Positions 26,177-34,110 of a stretch of DNA of 64,000 nt are shown piece after piece; position 1 is the stretch's first letter, and every line of letters starts with the position of its first letter. The DNA is from M3007 sp041736625 (GTDB lineage: Bacteria; Bacteroidota; Bacteroidia; Chitinophagales; Saprospiraceae): positions 86,950 through 150,949 of the forward strand of contig JBGSTG010000087.1 of the NCBI GenBank assembly GCA_041736625.1. The letters run 5' to 3'. The position numbers and the translations under genes are program-made. Under the pieces are notes generated by a model. The model was not told the DNA's origin. It saw only the letters and a list, made by a program, of their open reading frames with translations, and made no database searches.

Positions 26177-27231
26177 GCCCTCTTCCAAAATCCGCCGCAA
26201 CTGCTTGACATACACTTCTTCGGCATCCAAAAACGCCGCCACCTCGGCGTCACTCCACTGCGGGAACTTGAGCATGATTTTTTTGACGATCGCTTCAATC
26301 GCTTCTTCTCGGCCTTTCTCGATGCCTTTTTCAAGTCCTTCAGAAAGGCCCTCTTCCCGCCCTTTTTCGATACCTTTCTCAATACCTTTTTTAAACCCCT
26401 GTCTGCGCCCCTTGCGCAAACCCACCTGTTTCCACTTTTCGCCAAAGATTTCGGGAATGGCGTCTACCCAACTGTTCTCCGCCTCGGAGAGCTGGGTGCT
26501 CAGCGTTTTGATTTCTCCTTGTGACATACCGCTTACGATGTAGATGTAAAGGGTTAAGGTTTGAAAAAACATCTGCGCACGCACTTCGTTTTCCAAACTG
26601 AACCCAAAAGTAAAGATTTTTTCCAATTTTTTCGCGCCAATTCGGCATTGCGCGACAGTTTGAGCGCTAAAAACAGGTTGCGCAGGTACTCGCTTTCTAT
26701 TTTGGCATGGATGTCCTCAACGCTCACGGCGCTTAAATCGGTGAGCCAGTACCGAAAGTCGGGCAAAAAGGCCCGCCAATATTCGGGCAAGCCCGAAAAA
26801 TAGTCGAAAAACGAGTTCTGCGTCCAGCCTTTTTCGCCGTGGTACACCACTGCCGGTATGATGAATGCCAGCGAACGCCCGTTCCGCAGGTCGTCCTCCC
26901 AGAGCTGCAACATGTAGTCCAACAGTTGTAATTGCACCGGGTGCTCTGGTTCATAGCTCTTGTGCTCAAACAAAAACAACAGCCGGACCGGGGCGCCGGT
27001 GTTCAGCCGGGTTTCGTACACCATGTCGCTGAACGACACGCCGAAACGCCCGCCGACAAACGCCGTGTCGCACTTGCGCAACGCAGCCAGATCAATGTGC
27101 CCGTATACCTCCGGGCCGGTGTAATGCGCCAGGTAGTTTCGGACGATAGCCACATCCCCGAAAAAGGTTTTGAACACTGCGTCGTGAGGCTTGCCTTTTT
27201 TGCGCGAACTTTTGGGTGCTGATTTTGCCAT
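26168..27231 (-). pseudogene. Rpn family recombination-promoting nuclease / putative transposase, frameshifted
   Basis: Two overlapping leftward frames together make one protein of the Rpn (RpnA/YhgA-like, PD-(D/E)XK) family. The first (from the ATG at 27231) carries KPHDAVFKTFFGD, then LLFLFEHKSYEP (the ExK core) and PAVVYHGEKGW. The second (26168 to about 26626) carries the usual C-terminal part with KG/EKG repeats (KKGIEKGIEKGREEGLSEG) and FPQWSDAEVAAFLDAEE. The frames join by a -1 shift in either of two six-A runs (26617-26622 or 26627-26632). The sequence at the second run is A AAA AAT in frame zero, a possible slippery site. It may be a broken gene, a sequencing error or a programmed frameshift. 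Confidence 0.8.
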
Positions 27232-27454
27232 GATCAACAGGGGTTGAGCAGGCAAAAATATGAAGATTCAATTTAAAAACAAATTGTTTTTATCAACAGT
27301 AGAGAGCGCGAGACCAGTCGTAAAACGCCGACAGCGGCAAATATGACCCGTTTTGCCGCGCATTCCACGCCTTAGCGTTAATTCGCGTCATTCGCGGCAA
27401 AAAGGGTTTGCGCGCTTTTCGGCGGCGAAGCCGCCAGGAATACCGAGGGTGCTT

Positions 27455-27492
27455 TTTTTTGCCGCGAATTAGCGCTAATTCGCGGCAAAAAA
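27455..27492. repeat. Perfect 38-bp palindrome (GCCGCGAATTAGC type)
   Basis: TTTTTTGCCGCGAATTAGC is followed directly by its exact reverse complement. On either strand it reads as a GC stem followed by a T run, so it could also terminate transcription. It is followed by TAGTTTCGTTACAGACAATT, nearly identical to the sequence after the second palindrome. Confidence 0.9.
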
Positions 27493-27553
27493 TAAACATA
27501 TAGTTTCGTTACAGACAATTTTGTGCCATTGTTGGCATCCTCGCTGAGGCGCT

Positions 27554-27770
27554 ACCGATAGGATGGCTTCAAGCCCAATGTCGTCAACTTAGCGTAAAAA
27601 GATTGCTTTGGGGTTGTTTGATGTCTTACCGCGACTTTATTTTTTGCCGCGAATTAGCGCGAATTCGCGCTAATTCGCGGCAAAAAAATATCTAGTTTCG
27701 TTGTAGACAATTTTACAACATTGCTTTTACGAAAAGTTGACGACATTGGGCTTCAAGCCATCCTATCGGT
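27554..27770. repeat. 37-bp perfect inverted repeat flanking a 143-bp palindrome-bearing segment
   Basis: The 37 bases at 27554-27590 (starting ACCGATAGGATGGCTTC) are the exact reverse complement of 27734-27770. The enclosed segment carries the 48-bp palindrome. The overall form, terminal inverted repeats around a short non-coding core, is MITE-like; no target-site duplication is obvious. Confidence 0.85.
27640..27687. repeat. Perfect 48-bp palindrome
   Basis: Six T, then GCCGCGAATTAGCGCGAA, followed directly by the exact reverse complement of all 24 bases. It is a longer version of the palindrome at 27455-27492, with an extra CGCGAA/TTCGCG core. Confidence 0.92.
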
Positions 27771-27774
27771 TAAC

Positions 27775-27828
27775 GTCGTTTTTTAAAACTTTAATTGGAG
27801 AAATGTCCGTTTTTTCGACTTATGATAC
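27775..27828. repeat. Solo copy of the Rpn 3'-end repeat (copy 2)
   Basis: It matches 26123-26176 at 46 of 54 positions but has no Rpn gene attached; the neighbouring coding sequence is the end of a glycosyltransferase. It looks like the leftover end of a lost Rpn element. Confidence 0.75.
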
Positions 27829-27840
27829 ATCCCAACCCGC

Positions 27841-29010
27841 TCACCAGTCCATCGGCCGCCGCCACAACCCCCGGGGCACCACAAACGCGTCGTACACCGA
27901 AAGCAGCAGGTCGAAAACCGGAAATGCGATGATGGACACCCTCTGCGGGTGTTGCGCAGGCTGAAAACGGAGTTGAATCTTGCCGTACAAAGGCCACAGC
28001 AACAGCCAGCGGCCCAACAGCGCCGCCGCCGCCCAGGGCCAATGCGGGGTGCACAGCAGCACGGCGCACCACAAGTGGAACAGCGCCCGGGAAAAAGACA
28101 GCGCGAACAGCACAACCTGGTGCCCCGGTTTGTAGTACAGGCCCGCACTCAGATGACGCCGTTTCTGCCGGAGCCAGGGCGACAAGCCGGGTTTGGCCGC
28201 AGAATACACAAACGCGTCCGGGTGCAGTACTACGGCCGTGTTGTGCCGGTTGGCCGCCGCGTTTACCAGCAGATCGTCGTCTCCCCCGGGCAGGTGCTCG
28301 TGTCCCGCGTAGCCGTTCGTTTGTTCAAACAGCGACTTCCGCCAACCCATATTCCGCCCCACACCCATGTACGGCATGCCAGCCGACGCCAACGACAGGT
28401 ACGTGACGGCCGCCATGTCGGACTCGAAACGCACCCACCGGTTGAAAAATGTGTCTTTCGGGAAAAATGGGGCATACCCCAACACAACATCCGTCTCCGG
28501 CCCCCAGGCCTCACCCAGGCGCCGCAGCCACTGCCTGGAGGCCGGCAAACAGTCGGCATCCGTGAACACCAGCCGGTCGTACCGCGCAGCGCCGATGGCC
28601 ACACGGAGCGCGTCTTTTTTGCCGGCGCGCTGCTTTTCGGCCATCCGGATCACGCGCAAGTGCCAGTGCAACCCCGCCATTTCATTTAACACCGTTTCCG
28701 TGTGGTCGGCCCCGGCATCGTCGATCACCAGCACTTCAAAATCCGGGTAATCCTGGTTCAGCACCGCCGGCAAAAAACGTTTCAGGTTTTCCGCTTCATT
28801 GCGCGCAGCGATCAGCACCGACAGCGGGGGGAGTTCGCCACGGGCTACCGGCGCCGGATCCGAAATGCGCAGCACCCGGCGGTAAAGACCGTACCAGACG
28901 GCGAGTTGGAGCAGAAAAAGAAACAGCAGCAAATATATTTTTTGTTCTATTTTAAATTTTGGTTTGATTTGTCCCGGAATCCGGATCAAACCCCGGAAAC
29001 CACACGCCAA
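27841..29010 (-). CDS. Membrane-bound family 2 glycosyltransferase
   Basis: The 389-residue protein has an N-terminal hydrophobic anchor (YLLLFLFLLQLAVWYGLY), a GT-A domain from about residue 63 (PLSVLIAARNEAENL, VLVIDDAGADHT, FTDADC as the DxD-type motif, and a GGDDDLL then RQKRRHLSAG segment in the acceptor region), and further C-terminal helices. It would transfer a sugar from a nucleotide donor to a lipid or polysaccharide acceptor at the inner membrane. Its ATG is only 2 bases from the divergent cmk start, so the two promoters must overlap coding sequence or its true start lies further inside. Confidence 0.88.
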   Translation of the reverse strand: MACGFRGLIRIPGQIKPKFKIEQKIYLLLFLFLLQLAVWYGLYRRVLRISDPAPVARGELPPLSVLIAARNEAENLKRFLPAVLNQDYPDFEVLVIDDAGADHTETVLNEMAGLHWHLRVIRMAEKQRAGKKDALRVAIGAARYDRLVFTDADCLPASRQWLRRLGEAWGPETDVVLGYAPFFPKDTFFNRWVRFESDMAAVTYLSLASAGMPYMGVGRNMGWRKSLFEQTNGYAGHEHLPGGDDDLLVNAAANRHNTAVVLHPDAFVYSAAKPGLSPWLRQKRRHLSAGLYYKPGHQVVLFALSFSRALFHLWCAVLLCTPHWPWAAAALLGRWLLLWPLYGKIQLRFQPAQHPQRVSIIAFPVFDLLLSVYDAFVVPRGLWRRPMDW

Positions 29011-29012
29011 TC

Positions 29013-29690
29013 ATGATCATCGCCATAGACGGCCATTCCTCCTGCGGCAAAAGTACCCTGGCTAAAGCGCTTTCCAAAACGCTGGGTTTTACCTACGTAG
29101 ATTCGGGCGCCATGTACCGCGCAGTTACCTTGTATTTTCTGGACAACGGGGTCGATTATACGGACATCCCAGCCGTGGAGGCGACCCTTTCGCACATCCA
29201 CATCCGGTTTGCCACGGTGGAAGGCCAAAACCACACTTTTCTGAACGACGTGGACGTAGAGCGCAACATTCGTGAGATGCGGGTGAGCAACCACGTGAGC
29301 CCGGTGTCGGCCATACCGGCCGTGCGCAGGGCCATGGTGGCCCAACAACAGGAAATGGGCCGCATAGGCAACGTGGTGATGGACGGCCGCGACATCGGCA
29401 CCGTCGTTTTCCCGGAAGCCGAACTGAAAATTTTCCTGACGGCCGACCTCGACATTCGCGCCAGCCGCCGCCACCTGGAACTGGCCGAAAAAGGCATCGA
29501 CGCCGAATGGGACGCCATCCTCAAAAACCTCGAAGAACGCGACCGCATCGACTCCACCCGGGCCGACAGTCCCCTGCGCCAGGCCGATGACGCCCTGCTG
29601 CTCGACAACACCCACCTCAGCGAGGAACAGCAACTCGAAACCGCGCTCGACTGGGTGCGTCAGCGAACGCCTGCTGAAAAACCGGACTAA
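29013..29690 (+). CDS. cmk: (d)CMP kinase
   Basis: The 225-residue product shows the P-loop GHSSCGKSTLAKAL at residues 7-20, DSGAMYRAVTLYFL, the VVMDGRDIGTVVFP motif and the closing REERDRxDSTRxxSPLR-type stretch (here ERDRIDSTRADSPLRQADDA). It phosphorylates CMP and dCMP in pyrimidine nucleotide metabolism. It is followed 18 bases later by the esterase gene in the same direction. Confidence 0.96.
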   Translation: MIIAIDGHSSCGKSTLAKALSKTLGFTYVDSGAMYRAVTLYFLDNGVDYTDIPAVEATLSHIHIRFATVEGQNHTFLNDVDVERNIREMRVSNHVSPVSAIPAVRRAMVAQQQEMGRIGNVVMDGRDIGTVVFPEAELKIFLTADLDIRASRRHLELAEKGIDAEWDAILKNLEERDRIDSTRADSPLRQADDALLLDNTHLSEEQQLETALDWVRQRTPAEKPD

Positions 29691-29708
29691 CCCCCAGCCA
29701 CGCCACCC

Positions 29709-30563
29709 ATGTCCATCGTAAACAACACCTATGGCTTGTTGAGCGAATCGCTCGCCGGACACCAACCCATCCTGCGACGGGTAAAAAACTTTTATTCCGA
29801 TTCCCTGGACAGAAAGGTGCAGTTCGATGTGTACCTGCCCGCAGCCTATCACTTCTTTCTCCAAAAAAGATACCCGCTGCTCATCTTCAACGACGGCCAG
29901 GACCTGCCGGTCATGCACTTGTCCGATAGATTAGCCGATCTGTACCGCAAAAAGGCCATCCGGCCCGTCATTGCCGTCGGCATTCACGCCAACCGCGACA
30001 GGATGCGGGAATATGGCGTGGTCAGCCGGCCCGACTACCGGGGAAGGGGCGACCGGGCGCCACAATACGCCAGGTTTATTTTCAGCGAACTACTGCCTTA
30101 CCTGAACGGCACGTTTCGGCTATCAGGCGTCACCGCCGAAACGGCCATCGCCGGTTTTTCGCTGGGCGGACTGTCGGCCCTCGACATCGCCTGGGCCAAC
30201 CCCGGCATTTTTGGCATAACCGGGGTGTTCTCTGGTTCTTTGTGGTGGCGCTGGGAGCCGGTACAGGGCAGGGCCGACCCTGATGCTGCGCGCATCATGC
30301 ACCACATCATCCGTTCGTCTGCAGGCACGAACCCAGGCCAGCGGTACTGGTTTGAAACCGGCACCCAGGACGAAACGGAGGACCGGAACAACAACAACGT
30401 CATCGACGCAATCGACGACACGATCGACCTGATCCGCGAGTTGAAACTAAAAGGGGTTCCGGATGCCGACATCCGATACCTGGAGATTCAGGGTGGACAG
30501 CACAACCCGCAAACCTGGGGCCTGGCCGTGTCTGATTTTCTGCTCTGGGCCTACCCCCGCTAA
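29709..30563 (+). CDS. Alpha/beta-hydrolase esterase (Fes/esterase D-like)
   Basis: The 284-residue cytoplasmic protein (no signal peptide) matches the putative esterase family. It has an N-terminal beta sandwich-like start, YPLLIFNDGQDLP, the nucleophile elbow GFSLGGLSALDIAW (serine near 151), an acidic residue region GTQDETEDRNNN and a late histidine in IQGGQHNPQTW. Fes and esterase D-type enzymes cleave esters of siderophores or S-formylglutathione, but the substrate here is unknown. It probably shares a transcript with cmk. Confidence 0.85.
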   Translation: MSIVNNTYGLLSESLAGHQPILRRVKNFYSDSLDRKVQFDVYLPAAYHFFLQKRYPLLIFNDGQDLPVMHLSDRLADLYRKKAIRPVIAVGIHANRDRMREYGVVSRPDYRGRGDRAPQYARFIFSELLPYLNGTFRLSGVTAETAIAGFSLGGLSALDIAWANPGIFGITGVFSGSLWWRWEPVQGRADPDAARIMHHIIRSSAGTNPGQRYWFETGTQDETEDRNNNNVIDAIDDTIDLIRELKLKGVPDADIRYLEIQGGQHNPQTWGLAVSDFLLWAYPR

Positions 30564-30642
30564 ACTGCTGATCAAAAAACGCCGCACGAAGCAGGTGGGG
30601 AAGCGCAAAAATGTTTACTTTGCAGGTAAAAGGGGTCAACAC

Positions 30643-31617
30643 ATGCCGGGTAATTTTATAAAAGAGTGGGTGCTGTTTGGCATCCGCAGTACGTTGGGCG
30701 AGATGCGCCTGGAGGGCGTGAGCCCTTACCGCTTAGCCAAGGCGTATTACCTCATGCGCCTTACCTGGGCGCAGCGCATCCGTTCGCTGGTGCTGATCGG
30801 GCTGGGGGTTATGGCCGCTGCGTTCGGCCTGGAGTCCTTTTTGATCCCCAACGGGTTCATCGACGGCGGCGTGACCGGCATTTCCCTGCTCATGGCCAAA
30901 GTGAGCGGGGTTACCCTTTCCGTGTGGCTGCTGGTGATCAACACCCCGTTCATCTTTCTGGCATGGCGGCAAATCGGCGCGCGCTTTGCCATGCGCAGTG
31001 TGCTGGCCATTACCGGCCTGGCCCTGGTCGTCGCCCTGGTGCATTTTCCGACACTGACCGAAGACAAGCTGCTCATCGCCGCATTCGGCGGCTTTTTTCT
31101 CGGTATGGGCATCGGGCTGGCGGTGCGTGGCGGCGCCGTACTCGACGGCACCGAGGTGCTGGCCATTTACATGAGCCGGAACACCGGACTCACCGTGGGC
31201 GACACGATCCTCATTTTCAACATCCTCATTTTCGGGGTGGCCGCCTGGCTGCTGGGCATAGAGGTGGCCCTGTACGCCATCCTCACCTACCTGGCGGCCG
31301 CCCGCACCATCGATTTTGTGATCGAAGGCGTGGAGGAATATATCGGCGTGATGATCGTGTCGTCGCACCACGAGGAAATCCGGATGATGCTGGTGCACAA
31401 AATGCAGCGCGGTGTGACGGTGTACAACGGTCTGCGCGGCCATGGCGATCGCCAGGAGCTGCACAAAACAGAGATCATCTACACGGTGATCACCCGCCTC
31501 GAAATTACGCGCATGCAACACGAAATCGACAAAATAGACCCGAACGCCTTTGTCGCTATGCACAGCGTAAAGGATATTCGCGGCGGAATCATCAAAAAGC
31601 GGCCATTGAGCCATTAG
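30643..31617 (+). CDS. YitT family membrane protein (DUF2179)
   Basis: I use the ATG at 30643, because codons upstream of it overlap the esterase gene and do not resemble the family. The 324-residue protein has five or six transmembrane helices (from about residue 42, including the GFIDGGVTGISLL motif) and a C-terminal DUF2179 domain (MMLVHKMQRGVTVYNGLRGHG and the VITRLEITRMQHEIDKIDPNAF segment). The function is not firmly known; the family is often discussed as transporters. Its stop is 2 bases before the purD start, so the two are cotranscribed. Confidence 0.9.
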   Translation: MPGNFIKEWVLFGIRSTLGEMRLEGVSPYRLAKAYYLMRLTWAQRIRSLVLIGLGVMAAAFGLESFLIPNGFIDGGVTGISLLMAKVSGVTLSVWLLVINTPFIFLAWRQIGARFAMRSVLAITGLALVVALVHFPTLTEDKLLIAAFGGFFLGMGIGLAVRGGAVLDGTEVLAIYMSRNTGLTVGDTILIFNILIFGVAAWLLGIEVALYAILTYLAAARTIDFVIEGVEEYIGVMIVSSHHEEIRMMLVHKMQRGVTVYNGLRGHGDRQELHKTEIIYTVITRLEITRMQHEIDKIDPNAFVAMHSVKDIRGGIIKKRPLSH

Positions 31618-31619
31618 CC

Positions 31620-32891
31620 ATGAACATACTTCTCCTCGGTTCCGGAGGCCGCGAAAGCGCGCTGGCCTGGAAACTGCGCCGCAGCCGCCGGTGTTCCGCG
31701 CTCTACATCGCACCCGGCAACGGCGGCGCCGGCGCCTACGGGCAAAATGTTGCACTCGACCCCATGGACTTCGAAGCGGTGGGCCGTTTTGTGCTCGACA
31801 ACCGCATCGACCTCGTGGTGGTCGGCCCCGAAGACCCGCTGGTCGGCGGCATCCAGGATTATTTTCATACGGACGACCGCCTCCGCCACATTCCCCTCAT
31901 CGGCCCTTCGAAAGCCGGCGCACAGCTGGAAGGCAGCAAAGCCTGGGCCAAGCTGTTCATGCTGCGCCACGGCATCCCCACCGCCGCCTACCGGGCGTTT
32001 ACCGCCGATCAGGCAGACGAAGGGCTGGCGTACCTGAACGCCCACCCCCTGCCCATCGTGCTCAAAGCCGACGGTCTGGCCGCCGGCAAGGGCGTGGTGA
32101 TCTGCGACGACCGGGAAGCCGCCGCCGCCGAGTTCCGCGAGATGCTCGGCGGCAAGTTTGGCGCTGCCGGCGCCAGGGTGGTGGTCGAACAGTTTCTCCA
32201 GGGCATCGAGTTCAGCGTGTTTGTGCTCACCGACGGCACGCACTACCGCATTTTGCCCGAAGCCAAGGACTACAAGCGCATCGGCGAAGGCGACACCGGC
32301 CCCAACACCGGCGGTATGGGCGCCGTAAGCCCCGTGCCTTTTGTCGACGACGCCCTGTGGCAAAAAGTGGAGACGCAGATCATCCGGCCCACCGTCGCCG
32401 GACTGGCCGCCGAAAAAATTGACTACAAGGGGTTTATCTTTTTCGGCCTCATCCGCGTGGGCAACGACCCCTACGTGATCGAATACAACTGCCGGATGGG
32501 CGACCCGGAAACGGAGGTGGTCATCCCCCGGCTGCGCAACGACCTGGTCGCCCTGCTCCTGCACTGCCACCGCGGCACGTTGGACCGTACACCCATACGC
32601 ATCGACCCCCGATCGGCCGCCACCGTCATGCTGGTGAGCGGCGGGTACCCGGGCGACTATGAAAAGGGCAAAGCGATTGAAGGCATCGAAAAAATCAGGG
32701 GCAGCCTGCTCTTCCAGGCCGGCACCCGGCAGGTGGATGGCCAACTGCTCACCAGCGGCGGACGGGTGCTGGCGATCACCAGTTTCGGACACTCCCTGCC
32801 CGAAGCGCTGCAGCGGTCGTACCGCAACGCAGCAAAAATCCGTTTTGAAGGCCTGTATTACCGGAAGGACATCGGCCGCGACGTGCTTTGA
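31620..32891 (+). CDS. purD: Phosphoribosylamine-glycine ligase
   Basis: The 423-residue enzyme starts at the ATG at 31620 with MNILLLGSGGRESALAWKL, the standard GARS N-terminus. The ATP-grasp core includes LPIVLKADGLAAGKGVVIC, VVVEQFLQGIEFSVFVL and the GPNTGGMGAVSPVPF motif, and the C-terminal domain has SGGYPGDYEKGKAIEG and SRGGRVL-like TSGGRVLAIT. It carries out the second step of purine synthesis. The frame is open for a further 950 bases upstream, but that is a shadow of YitT. It converges on ybeY with a 12-base gap. Confidence 0.97.
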   Translation: MNILLLGSGGRESALAWKLRRSRRCSALYIAPGNGGAGAYGQNVALDPMDFEAVGRFVLDNRIDLVVVGPEDPLVGGIQDYFHTDDRLRHIPLIGPSKAGAQLEGSKAWAKLFMLRHGIPTAAYRAFTADQADEGLAYLNAHPLPIVLKADGLAAGKGVVICDDREAAAAEFREMLGGKFGAAGARVVVEQFLQGIEFSVFVLTDGTHYRILPEAKDYKRIGEGDTGPNTGGMGAVSPVPFVDDALWQKVETQIIRPTVAGLAAEKIDYKGFIFFGLIRVGNDPYVIEYNCRMGDPETEVVIPRLRNDLVALLLHCHRGTLDRTPIRIDPRSAATVMLVSGGYPGDYEKGKAIEGIEKIRGSLLFQAGTRQVDGQLLTSGGRVLAITSFGHSLPEALQRSYRNAAKIRFEGLYYRKDIGRDVL

Positions 32892-32903
32892 CCGCCGTAC
32901 GCG

Positions 32904-33371
32904 CTACCCGACGTTCAAAAGCGCCAGGTAGTGGTCTTCTTTTTCGCGCATCCGGCCCTGCTCGTCTTCCGTTTTATCGCTGTATCCCGCCAGGTGCAGC
33001 AGCCCGTGCACCATCACGCGGGCCAGCTCGCGCTCGAACGGCACGCCCAGGTCACGTGCGTTCTCAGCCACGCGTTCGGTGCTGATGAACACGTCGCCGT
33101 GAACGCCCTCTTCGGGCTCGGCGTACGGGAAGGTGATCACATCGGTGTAAAAATCGTGCTGCAGGTATTCGGTGTTCACGCGCAGCAGGTACGCGTCGGA
33201 GCAGAAAATAAAGGTGAGTGCCAGGAGCGGGCGCTCCTCTTCGTCGGCCACATTGGCCAGCCACTGGCAATAGGGCAACTCATCTGCAAAAGGCGAAGGC
33301 ACGTCCTCATAGTGGAACGCAATTTCATCCTCTTCGGTATCCCGGTCGGTGGGCAAATCGGGGAAACGCAT
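32904..33371 (-). CDS. ybeY: Endoribonuclease YbeY (rRNA maturation factor)
   Basis: The 155-residue protein has ALTFIFCSDAYLLRVNTEYL, then DFYTDVITFPY, GDVFIS and the zinc motif HGLLHLAGYSDKTEDE. In most bacteria the motif is HGxLHLxGYDH; the third histidine is replaced here, as I recall for other Bacteroidota. YbeY matures rRNA 3' ends and supports ribosome quality control. It starts directly after the stop codon of the anti-sigma kinase gene in the same direction. Confidence 0.93.
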   Translation of the reverse strand: MRFPDLPTDRDTEEDEIAFHYEDVPSPFADELPYCQWLANVADEEERPLLALTFIFCSDAYLLRVNTEYLQHDFYTDVITFPYAEPEEGVHGDVFISTERVAENARDLGVPFERELARVMVHGLLHLAGYSDKTEDEQGRMREKEDHYLALLNVG

Positions 33372-33824
33372 TCAACCCCGAAACTTGAACCGCATTTCAA
33401 CGGTGCTGCCGCCCCTCGAGAAGCGACACTCGTCGCTCAGTTTGCGCATGAGTAAAAGACCCCGGCCGCCGCACGCTTCGATGCGCTCCGGGCAGGTGGG
33501 ATCGGGCACATCGCTGGGGTTGAACCCGGGGCCCTCATCGGAAACTTTGATGGACAGCGCGTCGTTCAGACGGCGCAGGGAGATGGAAACTTGTTTGGAG
33601 CAGTCACACCCGTTGCCGTGCCGGATGGCATTGTTCACCGCTTCGGTGAGCGAAACCAGGATGTTTCCGTGTACCTCCGGGCAGAGGTTGAAGCGTTGGG
33701 CAAGGGTATTCACAAAAGGCATTACTTCCTCCACACTGCGTGGTTCTGAAGGAAGCGTAAGTCTGGAATTGGCGTCGCTCATTCGCAAGGGTTGGTTTGA
33801 GTCAAACTGTACCACTGTTGTCAT
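33372..33824 (-). CDS. RsbW-like anti-sigma factor serine kinase (HATPase_c_2)
   Basis: The 150-residue protein is a single GHKL ATPase domain of the RsbW/SpoIIAB type: SLTEAVNNAIRHGNG (N box), VSDEGPGFNPSDVPDP (G1) and RGLLLMRKLSDECRFSRGGSTVEM (G2). RsbW-type kinases bind sigma factors or phosphorylate anti-anti-sigma proteins. No STAS or sigma gene is adjacent; the tight link to ybeY is the only context. An internal ATG at 33782 is an alternative start. I see no promoter box. Confidence 0.9.
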   Translation of the reverse strand: MTTVVQFDSNQPLRMSDANSRLTLPSEPRSVEEVMPFVNTLAQRFNLCPEVHGNILVSLTEAVNNAIRHGNGCDCSKQVSISLRRLNDALSIKVSDEGPGFNPSDVPDPTCPERIEACGGRGLLLMRKLSDECRFSRGGSTVEMRFKFRG

Positions 33825-34110
33825 GTGCAGGCTACGGTCTCCGGAGCGTAATAATACGGTCGGAAATGGCGACTATAGATCCTGCAGCTTACTGGATTAC
33901 AACCTGAAAAACCGGGGCTGTGAGCGGCTCCGGCGCGCGAACGTCCATGGGCACGGGATTAAAAACGTTGCAATTTAAGATTTTTTTAAGACACCGCGCA
34001 AGGGGGTGTGCCAAAAAAGTGCAACCGGCTAACCGTTTTGGTCTAAAAAAGGCCTCATTTTGTCGCTTTCGAGTGTTTGCTGGCCATAAAAAAAATGCGC
34101 GGGTCGCCGT
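33825..34110. other. Intergenic region without a supported feature
   Basis: These 286 bases separate the anti-sigma kinase start from the CapA stop. I find no promoter box of the TAnnTTTG type, no convincing terminator and no open frame of interest. The run of A near 34088-34095 and the AT-rich patch near 33958-33990 are the only compositional features. Confidence 0.5.

Larger units (their letters stand above)
27256..27840. other. Gene-free, palindrome-rich stretch upstream of the Rpn gene
   Basis: No coding sequence is supported in these 585 bases. They hold two long perfect palindromes built on GCCGCGAATTAGC, a degenerate third half-copy near 27375-27405, a 37-bp inverted repeat around the second palindrome, a short GGCGGC-GAA-GCCGCC hairpin near 27421, and a second copy of the Rpn 3'-end repeat. 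Confidence 0.8.

Noticed and set aside
26101..26445. A 114-codon minus-strand ORF rich in Lys and Ser within the Rpn gene
   Set aside because: It is the Rpn C-terminal repeat region read in another frame.
27737..27964. A 75-codon plus-strand ORF at the end of the glycosyltransferase gene
   Set aside because: It consists of the Rpn-end repeat read in one frame plus an antisense piece of the glycosyltransferase.
30666..31619. Upstream extension of purD by 318 codons
   Set aside because: The extension is an out-of-frame reading of YitT rich in Arg, His and Gly; the PurD N-terminus is found at 31620.
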